A stretch of DNA of 64,000 nucleotides from Paroedura picta (GCF_049243985.1 NC_135377.1:75782941-75846940), one strand, 5' to 3'; positions 33,692 through 43,323 are shown, numbered from the stretch's first letter. The notes: generated by a model from the sequence alone, not told the origin. Numbers and translations are program-made.

Positions 33692-33740
33692 TTCTCGGCC
33701 TTTTGGCTAAGATCAAGTGTAGTATCTGTTCTTATCAGTT
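33692..33740 (+). pseudogene. U2 snRNA pseudogene, 5' fragment
   Basis: 49 bases match the 5' part of U2 snRNA (TTCTCGGCCTTTTGGCTAAG, then ATCAAGTGTAGTATCTGTTC and TTATCAGTT), including the branch-point recognition region. The similarity stops abruptly after the TTATCAGTT block. No proximal or distal snRNA promoter is apparent and the Sm site and 3' stem-loops are absent, so it cannot be a functional U2 gene. Such 3'-truncated copies usually arise by LINE-mediated retroposition. Confidence 0.9.
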
Positions 33741-34019
33741 CCTTGTGGTGAGAATCAAGTCTGGTTGCCCCTGCTTGCCCCTTCCACTTTCTGGAAAATG
33801 AAGTTGTGAGCAAGACAAGTCAAGGATTAATTGGACTTTTCATTTTCAGCAGAAATGGTCTTCCAATAGATGGAGCTCTTCCACCAGGTCTATGGTCAGG
33901 GCAAGTGCTAGAGCCAAGATTCATGTCCCCTCTCTGGCCAGAGCATTTACACCTGGCTTTGAACATCAAACCCCCAGGCTCCCTGTGAAAGTTATTGCAC
34001 TAAGCAGGGTTTTTTAAGC
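33741..34019. other. Unassigned sequence
   Basis: No gene or repeat recognised. Confidence 0.35.
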
Positions 34020-34155
34020 ATCTGGAAGTATGGAATCTTAATGTGTGTTTTAATGGGTTTTTAATGTGTTTTGTTGTATTTTGATATATTGGATTTTATG
34101 TAACTCGCCGCGAGTTTTGGGAACAGTGGGCTAAAAATTGAAATAATAAAAATAA
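34020..34155 (+). mobile_element. L2-like LINE 3' tail
   Basis: TTTTAATGGGTTTTTAATGT at the left, then TGTAACTCGCCGCGAG, and an (AATAAAAATAAA) end at 34138-34160. Confidence 0.6.
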
Positions 34156-34159
34156 AAAT

Positions 34160-34330
34160 ATCTGGGTAATTGAAATCTCTCATGACCACTAGGTCCCGTC
34201 TCTCTGAGAACTTTGTAATCTGGTCTAGCAGTATCTCATTCAAGTCCTCTGCTTGGCCTGATTGTCTATAGTAGACAATAATACTATTGTTTCCTACTCC
34301 TTTCATTTAACCCAAAGACTCACAATTGAA
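34160..34330 (-). mobile_element. CR1-type LINE endonuclease fragment, reverse orientation
   Basis: The minus strand reads IIVYYRQSGQAEDLNEILLD and VVMRDFNYPDI, the AP-endonuclease block around the catalytic Asp/Asn pair; the usual GDFN reads RDFN here. Confidence 0.75.
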
Positions 34331-34479
34331 CGCTCATGCTCAGACACATATATTTCTTCACAAGTATATGATTATTCTTAACATATAGTGATATATAGTG
34401 ATATCCTCATCCTTTATTTCTCTGTCTCCTTTAAATAAGTTTTACCCCTCAATTATTCCAGTTTTGAAAGTTATCCCAC

Positions 34480-35030
34480 CAGGTTTCTGTAATGCTATAT
34501 GCGGCTTGGGTCCAGCCTACCTACAGGACCACTTGCCTCCTTATGCTCCCCTCAGGGCACTTTGTGGGTATGAACCTGCTAATGGTCCCGGGACCCTGGG
34601 AGGCAGGCCTTTTCAGTCCTGACCCCTACCTGGTGGAACAAGCTCCCTGAAGAGCTGTGAGCCCAAACACACCTCTTGATGTTCCAGCGGGCCTGCAAAG
34701 AGCTCTTCCACAAGGTTGAGGTTGGGCTAAACTCTTGGGGTTTAAGAATGGGCTGCCCTACCCTCTAGGCTTAAGTTTAAGGATTAATCCGCTGAGCTAT
34801 CTTTCTTATCTACCATCCTTGGTCACATATAGAAATGTTGGAGGGAAAATCCTATACATTTTACCATCATATTATCATTATTATTGTTAAAAACATTTAG
34901 TCTTTAAGTGGAATTTTTTAGTAAGGATGTTTTATTGTTGAGATATTGTTTTATGATAGGTTTATGAACCACCCCAAGCCTGCAAATGCTGAGTGGTGGT
35001 ACAGAAATATAATAAACAAACAAACAAAAT
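34480..35030 (+). mobile_element. L2-like LINE C-terminus and 3' UTR
   Basis: It includes the L2 C-terminal region (RALCGYEPANG, then TTTCAGTCCTGACCCCTACC and GGTGGAACAAGCTCCCTGA), then a 3' UTR with AACCACCCCAAGCCTGC and an (ACAAACAAACAAA) end at 35013-35028. Confidence 0.75.
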
Positions 35031-35059
35031 GACACAGCCAGTTATTTTTCTGCATTGTT

Positions 35060-35580
35060 TTTCTTTCCCTTCCTAAGCCTCGGCCTTAAACAGGAAGAAG
35101 CGATGAAAACACAACCTGCCCTCTCAAGTTTCCACTTTTCCCCCAAGGCCACGTAGTCTCATTTCTTATGCTCCACACTGCAGCAGTGGGCAGTATCATT
35201 TGTTCCCACCTGAATGAGCAGGAAGGGACATCTGTCCTTGCACTTTACAAGAGTTCCCACCCTTTCCGTGACATCCCTGATTCTCACACCAGGTAGGCAG
35301 CATACCTCTCAAGACAACAAGTCCGGTGGACATACTTTCACTTCTCCTCCTCTCAATAGGGAATCCCCAATTACCACTATATGTCTCCTAGTTCCAATAC
35401 ATTGGGGAGCAGAAGAGCTAGTCCTCTCATCCGGAGGGGCCTGTAAGCTTCGAGGTTGTTGGGGGAATAGCCCTTCTTCCTGTAGTCCAGAGTCACTATC
35501 TACAGGCAGATCCTGGAAACGATTTCTGAGAATCAGAGGGGCAAAACCAAAGAAGAACATGATGGAGAGTGGGTTCATTG
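35060..35580 (-). pseudogene. CR1 ORF1 esterase-domain (SGNH hydrolase) remnant
   Basis: On the minus strand, a Pro/Ser-rich linker (DLPVDSDSGLQEEGLFPQQP) is followed by HIVVIGDSLLRGGEVKVCPP (35384-35325), block I with the GDS serine. VRIRDVTERVGTLVKCKDRC follows, and then IQVGTNDTAH (near 35190-35220), the block with the conserved GTND. These are signatures of the SGNH esterase domain described in ORF1 of some CR1 retrotransposons. The frame is interrupted by a stop near 35165 and the catalytic His region is not visible. It belongs to a 5' part of a CR1 copy with no ORF2 attached nearby. Known activity of the family is carboxylester hydrolysis; its role in transposition is unsettled. Confidence 0.75.
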
Positions 35581-35583
35581 GGA

Positions 35584-35619
35584 ATAGAATCACAGAATCA
35601 TGGAATTGGAAGGGACTTA
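35584..35619 (-). mobile_element. CR1 3' tail fragment, reverse orientation
   Basis: GAATCACAGAATCATGGAAT then TTGGAAGGGAC is a reversed CR1 end, cut by the hAT start. Confidence 0.75.
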
Positions 35620-35855
35620 CAGCGGTCCCCAACCTTTCTGTGGTCAGGGACCGCCTCCGGGGTGAGAGGAGAGCCGACGGGCCGTGCGCCATGCGGCAGC
35701 TGCGCGCAAACATGCAAAAGCAGTTCCTGTACATGCGCATTTTCACCACCAGGGGGCGCATGCGCGGCAACTGCACATGTGAGTTTGCATCGCTGGCATG
35801 CTTCCCACTTCTGGGATATTCCCATATCTTGCAAATCCATGCCCATGTATCTCCA
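35620..35855. mobile_element. hAT-like element, left portion
   Basis: It begins CAGCGGTCCCCAACC at 35620, like the element at 6948. A possible mirrored end, GGCTTGGGGACCAATG, lies at 36276-36291, which would place the LINE at 35860-36255 inside it. The flanks do not show a convincing 8-bp duplication, so the right boundary is uncertain. Confidence 0.6.
35746..35760 (+). promoter_or_regulatory. CTCF-type motif inside a hAT element
   Basis: CCACCAGGGGGCGCA matches the core of the vertebrate CTCF consensus. It is embedded in the GC-rich interior of the hAT-like element. Binding cannot be judged from sequence. Confidence 0.5.
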
Positions 35856-35859
35856 AATT

Positions 35860-36255
35860 TTGGAGACACACCAGTTAAGAAGAGCATTTCTAGTAGCTCG
35901 CTTAAACATCTTTCCCTCAAATGTCACCCAACGTAGATTTTTGAAGATTCCTCCTCAGGAGAGAGACTGTTTACATGGATGTAGTGTCCCTGACACGTTG
36001 CACCATATACTTCTGGTGTGTCCTAGGTTTGAAGTATTTCATCGCCCGTTAGCTAATTATTTGAAAAATTGAAATTCAGCTGTGTTAACGAGAAACACTG
36101 GATTAAAATGATACTAAATGTGAGGGACACAGCAACTATTATAAAAGTAGCAAAGTTTTTACTGGCAATTTTAAAAGAAAATCTTTTACGATAGATTTTA
36201 CATCTGAAACTGTTTGAAATTTTCATTTTATTCTTTGCAATTTTATGCCAATAAA
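35860..36255 (+). mobile_element. Vingi/I-like LINE C-terminus and 3' end
   Basis: It reads RRAFLVARLNIFPSNVTQRR and then a Cys-His motif (CLHGCSVPDTLHHILLVCP) like that of the better copy, then YLKN stop, a 3' UTR and ATGCCAATAAAT. Confidence 0.65.
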
Positions 36256-36316
36256 TCTGCCGGTGGCTTCATGGGAAGGAGGCTTGGGGACCAATGAAAG
36301 GTGATTGGTTCAGGTT

Positions 36317-36785
36317 ATTATTATTATCATTATCATCATCATCGTCATCATCGATTTATTCCTCGCCACTCCCTGACCAGCTCGTGCTGGGTTACAGCAT
36401 AAAATCCCCATTAAAACATCCATTAAAAACATAAAAACCCACATGACGGGAAACCCACTCCCAACTCCCAGTACTAGCGGGATGGAGAAGGAGGTCTGAT
36501 GATTGCCAGGGGGGCCTCGGTCTAGGCGTGCTTCCCTGGGGCTGGGAATGACCTCAACCAAATGCCCGGTGGAGAAGCTCCCTTTTTCAGGCCCTGCAGA
36601 ATGGTTCTAGCTCCACAAGGGCCATGATCTCCTCTGGGAGCTCTTTCCACTAGGTGAGGGCAAGGATGGAGAAAGCTCTGGCCCTGGTTGAGGTCAAGCG
36701 GGCTTCCTTGGGGCCAGAGATCACCAGGCAATTGGAGGTAGTGGAGGTGCTCTCTCTCATGCACTTTGGCACAATTTGGCTGGAA
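36317..36785 (-). mobile_element. L2-like LINE 3' UTR and C-terminus, reverse orientation
   Basis: It opens with (ATT)n/(ATC)n, then TCGCCACTCCCTGACCAGCT, AAAATCCCCATTAAAACATC, GATGGAGAAGGAGGTCTGA, and reversed C-terminal coding sequence (CTGGGAGCTCTTTCCACTAG). Related to 30623-30995 and 63306-64000. Confidence 0.65.
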
Positions 36786-37120
36786 ATTCTGTCATAACAT
36801 GAGTTCTAGCATTTTAAAACAACAGCCTAACAAGGGAATAATATGTCCCAACAGAGCTGTTTAGAACCAAATTATTGTCGGTGGCTGTCCACTGGAGTAA
36901 ATGCATTTGGGACAACTGCCAGAATTTTCAATCAGAAGATCCTATAATTCATAATGAAACAGATATATTTTTGTCTTGTATAAATAACACATTAATCAGC
37001 ATGCTATATAAATGGTTTTCAAACATCTTCCACTGCTATCAAAGAAATGTTTATGATTCTTTATTGATGTGTGTATGATTTCTTTTTCTGAACAGTGCTG
37101 TTCCAGAATCACCGTCTCCT
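36786..37120. other. Unassigned AT-rich sequence
   Basis: A frame at 36875-37078 (ending CYQRNVYDSLLMCV) has a faint L1-ORF2-like look (YKWFSN) but is too weak to call. Confidence 0.3.
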
Positions 37121-37371
37121 ATAAGAGGAACACTCAACAATGGCCACAGGATTGGAAAAGGTCAGTTTACATTCCAATCCCAAAGAAGGGCAATGCCAAA
37201 GAATGTTCAAACTACCGCACCATTGCACTAATTTCTCATGCTAGCAAAGTTATGCTCAAAATTCTACAAGCTAGGCTCCAGCAATATGTGGACCGAGAAC
37301 TTCCAGAAGTACAGGCAGGATTTTGAAGAGGCAGAGGAACTAGAGATCAAATTGCCAACATACGCTGGATC

Positions 37372-38014
37372 ATGGAGAAAGCTAGAGAGTACCAGAAGAA
37401 CGTCTACTTCTGCTTCATTGACTATGCTAAAGCCTTTGATTGTGTGGAGCACAACAAATTGTGGCAAGTTCTTAAAGAGATGGGAATACCAGAGCATCTT
37501 ATTTGTCTCTTGAGAAATTTATATGCAGGTCAAGAAGCAACAGTGAGAACTGAACATGGAATCACTGACTGGTTCAAAATTGAGAAAGGAGTTCGGCAAG
37601 GCTGTATACTGTCGCCTTGCCTATTTAACTTGTATGCAGAGCACATCATGAGAAATGCGGGATTAGAGGAGTCACAAATTGGGATCAAGATTGCAGGGAG
37701 AAATATCAACAACCTCAGATATGCAGATGATACCACTCTAATGGCAGAAAGTGAAGAGGAACTAAAGAGCCTGTTGATGCGGGTGAAGAAGGAGAGTGCA
37801 AAAGTTGGCTTGAAACTCAACATCAAAAAAACAAAGATCATGGCATCCGGCCCTCTCAATTCCTGGGAAATAGATGGGGAAGAAATGGAGATAGTGACAG
37901 ATTTTATTTTCCTGGGCTCCAAGATCACGGCAGATGGGGACTGCAGCAAAGAAATTAAAAGACGCTTGCTCCTGGGGAGGAAAGCTATGGCAAATCTAGA
38001 CAGCATCCTAAAAA
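37372..38014 (+). pseudogene. BovB reverse transcriptase fragment
   Basis: Open from MEKAREYQKNVYFCFIDYAK to DSILKT at the CR1 junction, with the RT blocks DYAKAFDCVEHNKLWQVL, GVRQGCILSPCLFNLYAEH and YADDT intact. The frame picks up again at 40169 in the downstream segment (SRDITLPTKVRLVKAMVFPV). Confidence 0.88.
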
Positions 38015-40161
38015 CGTAAAGTCAAGGAGGCAATAGGCCCACTGTTGGGTGCGGATGGACAAACTCTAACAAAAGATGCAGAGAAAGCAGAAAGGCTTAG
38101 TGCCTATTTTACATGTGTTTTTTCCCACAGGTCAAAGTGTTCAGGCACATCTAGAGATGGCCGTAGCCAAACGATAGTGTCTGGGTGGCAGGTTAACATG
38201 GATAGAGAGGTTGTCGAGAGGCATTTAGCTGCACTGGATGAGTTCAAATCCCCTGGTCCGGATGAAATGCACCCGAGAGTACTCAAAGAACTTTCCAGAG
38301 AACTTGCACAGCCCTTGTCCATCATCTTCGGAACCTCTTTAAGGACTGGAGATGTCCCGGAGGACTGGAAAAGAGCAAACGTTATTCCAATCTACAAAAA
38401 AGGGAGGAAGGATGATCCAGGAAACTACAGACCAGTGAGTCTGTTGTGGGGAAGATAATGGAGCAGATATTAAAGGGAGCGATCTGCAAACATCTGGAGG
38501 ACAATTTGGTGATCCAAGGAAGTCAGCATGGATTTGTCTCCAACAGGTCCTGCCAGACCAACCTAGGGGCTTTTTGCACGGCTTCAAAATCGCACAATGG
38601 TTGCTAATTGGAAACGCTATTGATTTGCCTTAACGCACGACGTCGTAGACAATCTGCAACACTCCTGAAACCGATCAGCAAAAAGCGCTTCGTTGTAGCG
38701 CTTTCAGGGGAATCCCAAAAAGTGGATTCACCCTCCGGAAAGCGCTACACTCTTGCAAACAATCTGTAACACTAGCAATAAAGACCTGTGCGTTACCATT
38801 GTTGCAGTTTCTTCAAAGTCCCTCCTCCTGAGCCTGTCCTCCAAACTTCCGGCGAAGCGATCGCCATTTTTTTTTCTCCATGCGAGCGGGGATAAACGCA
38901 CCAGCGAGCCTCTTTCTGTTTAGAGGCTTCCCTGGCTTCAGTCCTTTACCTTTAGTCACTAAGCACAAACCACATAAAAGCCCGTTTGCTGAAATAAAGT
39001 CCCTTTATTTTTTACACATTAATTCAGCCGAAAATCGGGCCCGTGAGAGGGAGAGGGGGTTTATCACTCGAGGCAGCGTGGCAACGATCATACGATCAAA
39101 CGACAGCTCACATTAGGCAGCTGGATGGGTCTCTCCGTTGCAACGAATCTACCTAGATTCGTTGCTATGGGTCTGTTTTTTTTTTTTTTAAACCTTTCTT
39201 AAAGGGAAAGGGGCTGTTTGGGAGCATGCTAACGGCTGCCCATTGGCTGCTTGACGGCCAGGGGCGGGACGAGCTTGGCAATAGCGCTTCCTTTCTAGCG
39301 ATTTCTGCCGAGACCGGAAGCCTGTGGGAAACGCTAAAAAACGCAACTGATTCCACTACAAAGGCAGGTATGCATAACGACGAATTCCACTATTTTAAAT
39401 GGTGATTTTTCATTCCGCAAACAATTTGCAACAAAGATCCCCGTGCGTAAAGGCCCCTAGTTTCCTTTTTTGACCAAGTAACAGGTTTGCTGGATCGGGG
39501 AAATTCGGTTGATGTCATTTACTTGGATTTTGGTAAAGCTTTTGACAAGGTTCCCCATGATGTTCTGATGGATAAGTTGAAGGACTGCAATCTGGATTTT
39601 CAGATCGTTAGGTGGATAGGGAATTGGTTAACCGCACTCAAAGAGTTGTTGTCAATGGTGTTTCATCAGACTGGAGAGAGGTGAGTAGCGGGGTACCTCA
39701 GGGCTTGGTGCTCGGCCCGGTACTTTCTGGGGCCAAGGGACCAAGCCCTATGAAGATAGGTTGAGGGACTTGGGAATGTTCAGCCTGGAGAAAAGGAGGT
39801 TGAGAGGGGACATGATAGCCCTCTTTAAGTATTTGAAAGGTTGTCACTTGGAGGAGGGCGGGATGCTGTTTCTGCTGGCTGCAGAGGAGAGGACACGCAG
39901 TAATGGGTTTAAACTTCAAGTACAACAATATAGGCTAGATATCAGGAAAAAGTTTTTCACAGTCAGAGTAGTCCAGCAGTGGAATAGGCTGCCTAAGGAG
40001 GTGGTGAGCTCCCCCTCACTGGAAGTCTTCAAGCAAAGGTTGGATACACACTTTTCTTGGATGCTTTAGGATGCTTAGGGCTAATCCTGCGTTGAGCAGG
40101 GGATTGGACTAGATGGCCTGTATGTCCCCTTCCAACTCTATGATTCTATGATTCTATGATT
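38015..40161 (+). mobile_element. CR1 LINE inserted in BovB
   Basis: A 5'-truncated CR1 starts at CGTAAAGTCAAGGAGGC and ends in the octamer tail TGATTCTATGATTCTATGAT. The duplication CTAAAAA lies at 38008-38014 and 40162-40168. The uninterrupted site in BovB copy 1 is at about 10730-10736. It has lost about 0.5 kb after the RT GVPQG block (junction near 39726) and carries the TIR transposon at 38566-39457. Confidence 0.92.
38566..39457. mobile_element. TIR DNA transposon of uncertain superfamily, 892 bp
   Basis: The ends are GGGGCTTTTTGCACGG at 38566 and CCGTGCGTAAAGGCCCC at 39441-39457, an inverted repeat of about 16 bp. The target is TA (38564-38565, 39458-39459), although CTAG with shorter ends fits equally well. 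The empty site, ACCAACCTAGTTTCC, is present in the CR1 copy at about 54217-54231. The interior has AGCGCT-containing inverted motifs and a reading frame at 38880-39116 with no recognised transposase. The short target duplication fits Tc1/mariner or an ISL2EU-like Harbinger; hAT is excluded. Confidence 0.85.
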
Positions 40162-40719
40162 CTAAAAAGCAGAGACATCACCCTGCCAACAAAAGTGCGT
40201 TTAGTCAAGGCTATGGTCTTCCCAGTTGCAATGTATGGCTGCGAAAGTTGGACCATAAGGAAGGCCGAGCGTCAAAGAATTGAGGCTTTTGAACTCTGGT
40301 GCTGGAGAAGACTCTTGAGAGTCCCTTGGACTGCAAGGCGAACAAACCGGTCAGTCCTAGAGGAGATCAACCCTGACTGCTCTTTAGAAGGCCAGATCCT
40401 GAAGATGAAACTCAAATACTTTGGCCACCTCATGAGAAGGAAGGACTCCCTGGAGAAGAGCCTAATGCTGGGAGCAATCGAGGGCAAAAGAAGAAGGGGA
40501 CGACAGAGAATGAGGTGGCTGGATGGAGTCACTGAAGCAGTAGGTGCAAACTTAAATGGACTCCGGGGAATGGTAGAGGACAGGAAGGCCTGGAGGATCA
40601 TTGTCCATGGGGTCGCGATGGGTCGGACACGACTTCGCACATAACAGCAATAAGAGGAACAGTTTCTCTGTGGTTCTTTATGTCAGGTTTACTCCTCATC
40701 AACAACAACAATTATTATT

Positions 40720-40960
40720 ATTATTGTTTTTATTGAATTTATTACCCGCCACTCTCGGCAATGCCGGCTCAGCATTGTAATGTAAAAACAATACAGTCCC
40801 CTAAAACCTCTATTTCCCTTAAAACCAGCCATTAAACTAGAACTACCCAAAAGCAGCAGCAACCGACCCACCCTCCACCCCCACTGGGAATCAGGGGACC
40901 ACCACAGATGACACATGGTGGAATACTCCTCCTGGGGGGCGGGGGCTAGATCTTCTCTTC
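40720..40960 (-). mobile_element. L2-like LINE 3' UTR, reverse orientation
   Basis: It starts with (ATT)n, then TTTTATTGAATTTATTACCC, GCCACTCTCGGCAATGCCG and AAAACCAGCCATTAAACTAG, similar to other reversed L2 tails here. Confidence 0.55.
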
Positions 40961-41629
40961 CAGGATGAAGAATGAAGAACAGGAGTACTGGTGACAAGGA
41001 CTGACCAAGACAACTTAACACAAACTTACATGAGTTGATATAGGGGCCAAACCTGCCCATACATAACATCAATTGACAAGGGCACACATCACAGGTACAA
41101 TTCTGCAGGGCCCACTAAACAGGCAGTCCTAAAACAATTCTCACTGTTCACATAATTTAGAAATGTTTTCAAAGAAACATGGCATTGTAGTGCCCTATCA
41201 GTGCAGCTGGGTTTATGCACAACAATGTTGCAAAATCTCAAAACAGGCACTGCAAACACCAGCAATGGAAAATAACGTCTAAACCAGTTTCAGGGATGTG
41301 TTCTAATGATCCCTAACTATAGGGAATTGGGTTTAACATACAATTCAGATGTCTCCTGGAATCTCCAGGTTTCCCCTGGAGAATGTCCAAAATGGCCAAA
41401 TTAAACATGGAACAATTTTGGCAAATTTAAACATTATGAACATATTCACCAAATTATTCTAAAGTATAAGACTACTCCATTAACATTCACCAAAGCCTCT
41501 GAAGGCACTAATGGAAAAAGATATTACATAACATATTTTAACATCATTATCATATAACAACATTTCTTAAACTTAACATCCCCCCACCCTATAGAGACGT
41601 CTACTTAAATTCTATAGGCAAATCCACAA
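40961..41629. other. Unassigned sequence
   Basis: No gene or repeat family recognised in about 670 bp. Confidence 0.35.
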
Positions 41630-41640
41630 TCACTGTTGTT

Positions 41641-41922
41641 AAAGGTAAAGGTATCCCCTGTGCAAGCACCGGGTCATGTCTGACCCTTGGGGTGACGCCC
41701 TCCAGCATTTTCATGGCAGACTCAATACGGGGTGGTTTGCCAGTGCCTTCCCCAGTCATTACCGTTTACCCCCCAGCAAGCTGGGTGCTCATTTGACCGA
41801 TCTTAGGAGAATGGAAGGCTGAGTCAACTTTGAGCCGGCTGCTGGGATTGAACTCCCAGCCTTACGGGTAGAGCTTTCAGACTGCATGTCTGCTGCCTTA
41901 CCACTCTGCGCCACAAGAGGCT
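41641..41922 (-). mobile_element. Sauria-type tRNA-derived SINE with RTE-like 3' part
   Basis: On the minus strand it starts AGCCTCTTGTGGCGCAGAGT (tRNA-like A box), has the B box GGGAGTTCAATCCC, then GGCAAACCACCCCGTATTGA and GTCAGACATGACCCGG, which resemble the BovB leader and terminus, and ends in CCTTTACCTTT. The duplication TCACTGT lies at 41630-41636 and 41925-41931. Confidence 0.85.
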
Positions 41923-41931
41923 TTTCACTGT

Positions 41932-42001
41932 AACTGTGAGTCCTATTCTCTGCTCTCTCATTCTTCAGATTCTCCTCTTTTCCCAGGGGCCAGGAAGAGC
42001 T
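41932..42001. repeat. Left arm of a 70-bp inverted repeat
   Basis: It starts AACTGTGAGTCCTATTCTCT and ends AGGGGCCAGGAAGAGCT. The reverse complement of 42345-42414 matches at about 90 percent by eye. The spacer is about 340 bp. Confidence 0.85.
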
Positions 42002-42344
42002 ACCATCTCTGTAGTTAATGTTTGCCAAATCGAAAACACAAACCTTAACCCCATAAAAGACCTTTCAATACAATCAATACTTAATTAATCAATATGATTA
42101 CTCTATAAAAGCATACTTAACTTTTGCAAATATACTCTTAATCCTATAACCCAGATACAAGGCGTATTAAAGAGACTAGATAATTCACTTAACAACTTAT
42201 GGACTATTCATGCTTGTTCAGTTCTCTACTGAAAACACTCCAAAGCCCTTGGGCATTGCTGGGGGCAGGGCCAAGAGACCAAGAGGCAAAATCGTTCTCT
42301 GCCAGGCAGAGCTCAGCCCAAACCTAAAAGAAATAAAACCAAAT

Positions 42345-42414
42345 AGCTCTTCCTGGCCCCTGGGAAAAGAGGAGGGGCTGAAGAACAAGAGAACAGAGAA
42401 TAGGACTCACAGTT
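42345..42414. repeat. Right arm of a 70-bp inverted repeat
   Basis: It starts AGCTCTTCCTGGCCCCTGGG and ends ATAGGACTCACAGTT. The next bases (ATGGGTTTAAAC) are CR1 ORF2 sequence in plus orientation, so the arms probably come from a CR1 copy that was duplicated in inverted form. Confidence 0.85.
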
Positions 42415-42985
42415 ATGGGTTTAAACTATGTGGAAAATGATCTCAGTTAGATATCAGGAAAAAAAATTCAGTCAGAGTTGTCCAGCAGTGGAATGGGGTG
42501 CCTAAGGAGGTGGGGAGCTCCCCCTCACTGGTGGTCTTCAAGCAGCGGCTGGACAGATCCTTCTCCTGGATGCTTGAGGCTGATCCTGCACTGAGCAGGG
42601 GGTGGGACTAGATGGCCTGCATGGCCCCTTCCCACTCTAGGATTCTAGGAGTCTAATTCAGCAGTGGAAGGGGCTGCCTCAGGAGGTGGGGAGCTCCCCC
42701 TCACTGGTGGTCTTCAAGCAGCGGCTGGACAGACCCTTCTCCTGGATGCTGGAGGCTGATCCTGCACTGAGCAGGGGGTGGGACTAGATGGCCTGCATGG
42801 CCCCTTCCCACTCTAGGATTCTAGGAGTCTAATTCAGCAGTGGAAGGGGCTGCCTCAGGAGGTGGGGAGCTCCCCCTCACTGGTGGTCTTCAAGCAGCGG
42901 CTGGACAGATCCTTCTCCTGGATGCTTGAGGCTGATCCTGCACTGAGCAGGGGGTGGGACTAGATGGCCTGTGATTCTTTGATTA
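42415..42985 (+). repeat. Tandem 176-bp array of CR1 3' ends
   Basis: Three head-to-tail units start at 42481, 42657 and 42833. Each holds the CR1 ORF2 C-terminus (CAGCAGTGGAAGGGGCTGCC) and 3' UTR (GGGACTAGATGGCCTGCATG) up to TCTAGGATTCTAGGAGTCTA. The third unit ends near 42985. The units are nearly identical to each other, more so than to other CR1 tails here. Confidence 0.92.
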
Positions 42986-42999
42986 TTATTTTTTTTTAG

Positions 43000-43075
43000 A
43001 ATAATAGAGTTGGAAGGAACCTCATGGGTCATCTAGTTCAACCCCCTGCACTATGCAGGACACTCACATCTGAGA
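43000..43075 (-). mobile_element. CR1 3' tail, reverse orientation
   Basis: AGAATAATAGAGTTGGAAGG, then ATCTAGTTCAACCCCCTGCA, is a reversed CR1 end. Confidence 0.8.
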
Positions 43076-43323
43076 GAACCAGGAATGGTCCACATTAACC
43101 CAGCAGGCCTCAGTTGTCTCCAAGCAGTTTAAAATCGCCTTTTCTCCCTCTCCCCATAACAGACACCCTGTGAGAGAAGTGGGGCTGAGAGCTCTGAGAG
43201 AACTGGGATGGCCCACAGTCACCCAGCACGCCTCAGTTGTTTCTAAGCAGTTTAAAATTGCCTTCCCTTCCTCTCCCCATAATAGACACCTTATGAGAGA
43301 AGTGGGGCTGAGAGCTCTGAGGA
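43076..43323. repeat. Two tandem units of about 123 bp, SINE-like
   Basis: Both units contain CCCAGCAGGCCTCAGTTGT-like sequence, TCTCCCCATAA, AGACACC, and end in AGTGGGGCTGAGAGCTCTGA (ends at 43197 and 43320). They resemble the tail half of a CORE-like SINE on the minus strand. The chromovirus begins 3 bp after the second unit. Confidence 0.75.

Larger units (their letters stand above)
37133..40649 (+). mobile_element. BovB (RTE) LINE, 5'-truncated, carrying a CR1 insertion
   Basis: A perfect 12-bp duplication, ATAAGAGGAACA, flanks it at 37121-37132 and 40650-40661. The BovB portions are 37133-38014 and 40169-40649 (about 1.36 kb). They encode RT from NYRTIALISHASKVMLK through AEHIMRNAGLEESQIGIK and LRYADDTTLMAESE, and after the CR1 the C-terminal domain (CESWTIRKAERQRIEAFEL, GRQRMRWLDGVTEAVG). 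An in-frame stop lies near 37324 (TTTTGAAG). The ends match the first BovB copy. Confidence 0.93.

Noticed and set aside
33692-33740. Functional U2 snRNA gene
   Set aside because: Only the first quarter of U2 is present, with no snRNA promoter or Sm site.
35620-36291. One complete hAT element with a LINE inside
   Set aside because: A mirrored end exists at 36276-36291, but the flanks show no 8-bp duplication, so only the left part was called.
36875-37078. L1 ORF2 fragment
   Set aside because: Similarity is limited to a few residues and cannot be supported by eye.
42481-42985. Regular repeats as a possible CRISPR-like array
   Set aside because: The units are 176-bp copies of a CR1 3' end with no distinct spacers, in a vertebrate genome.
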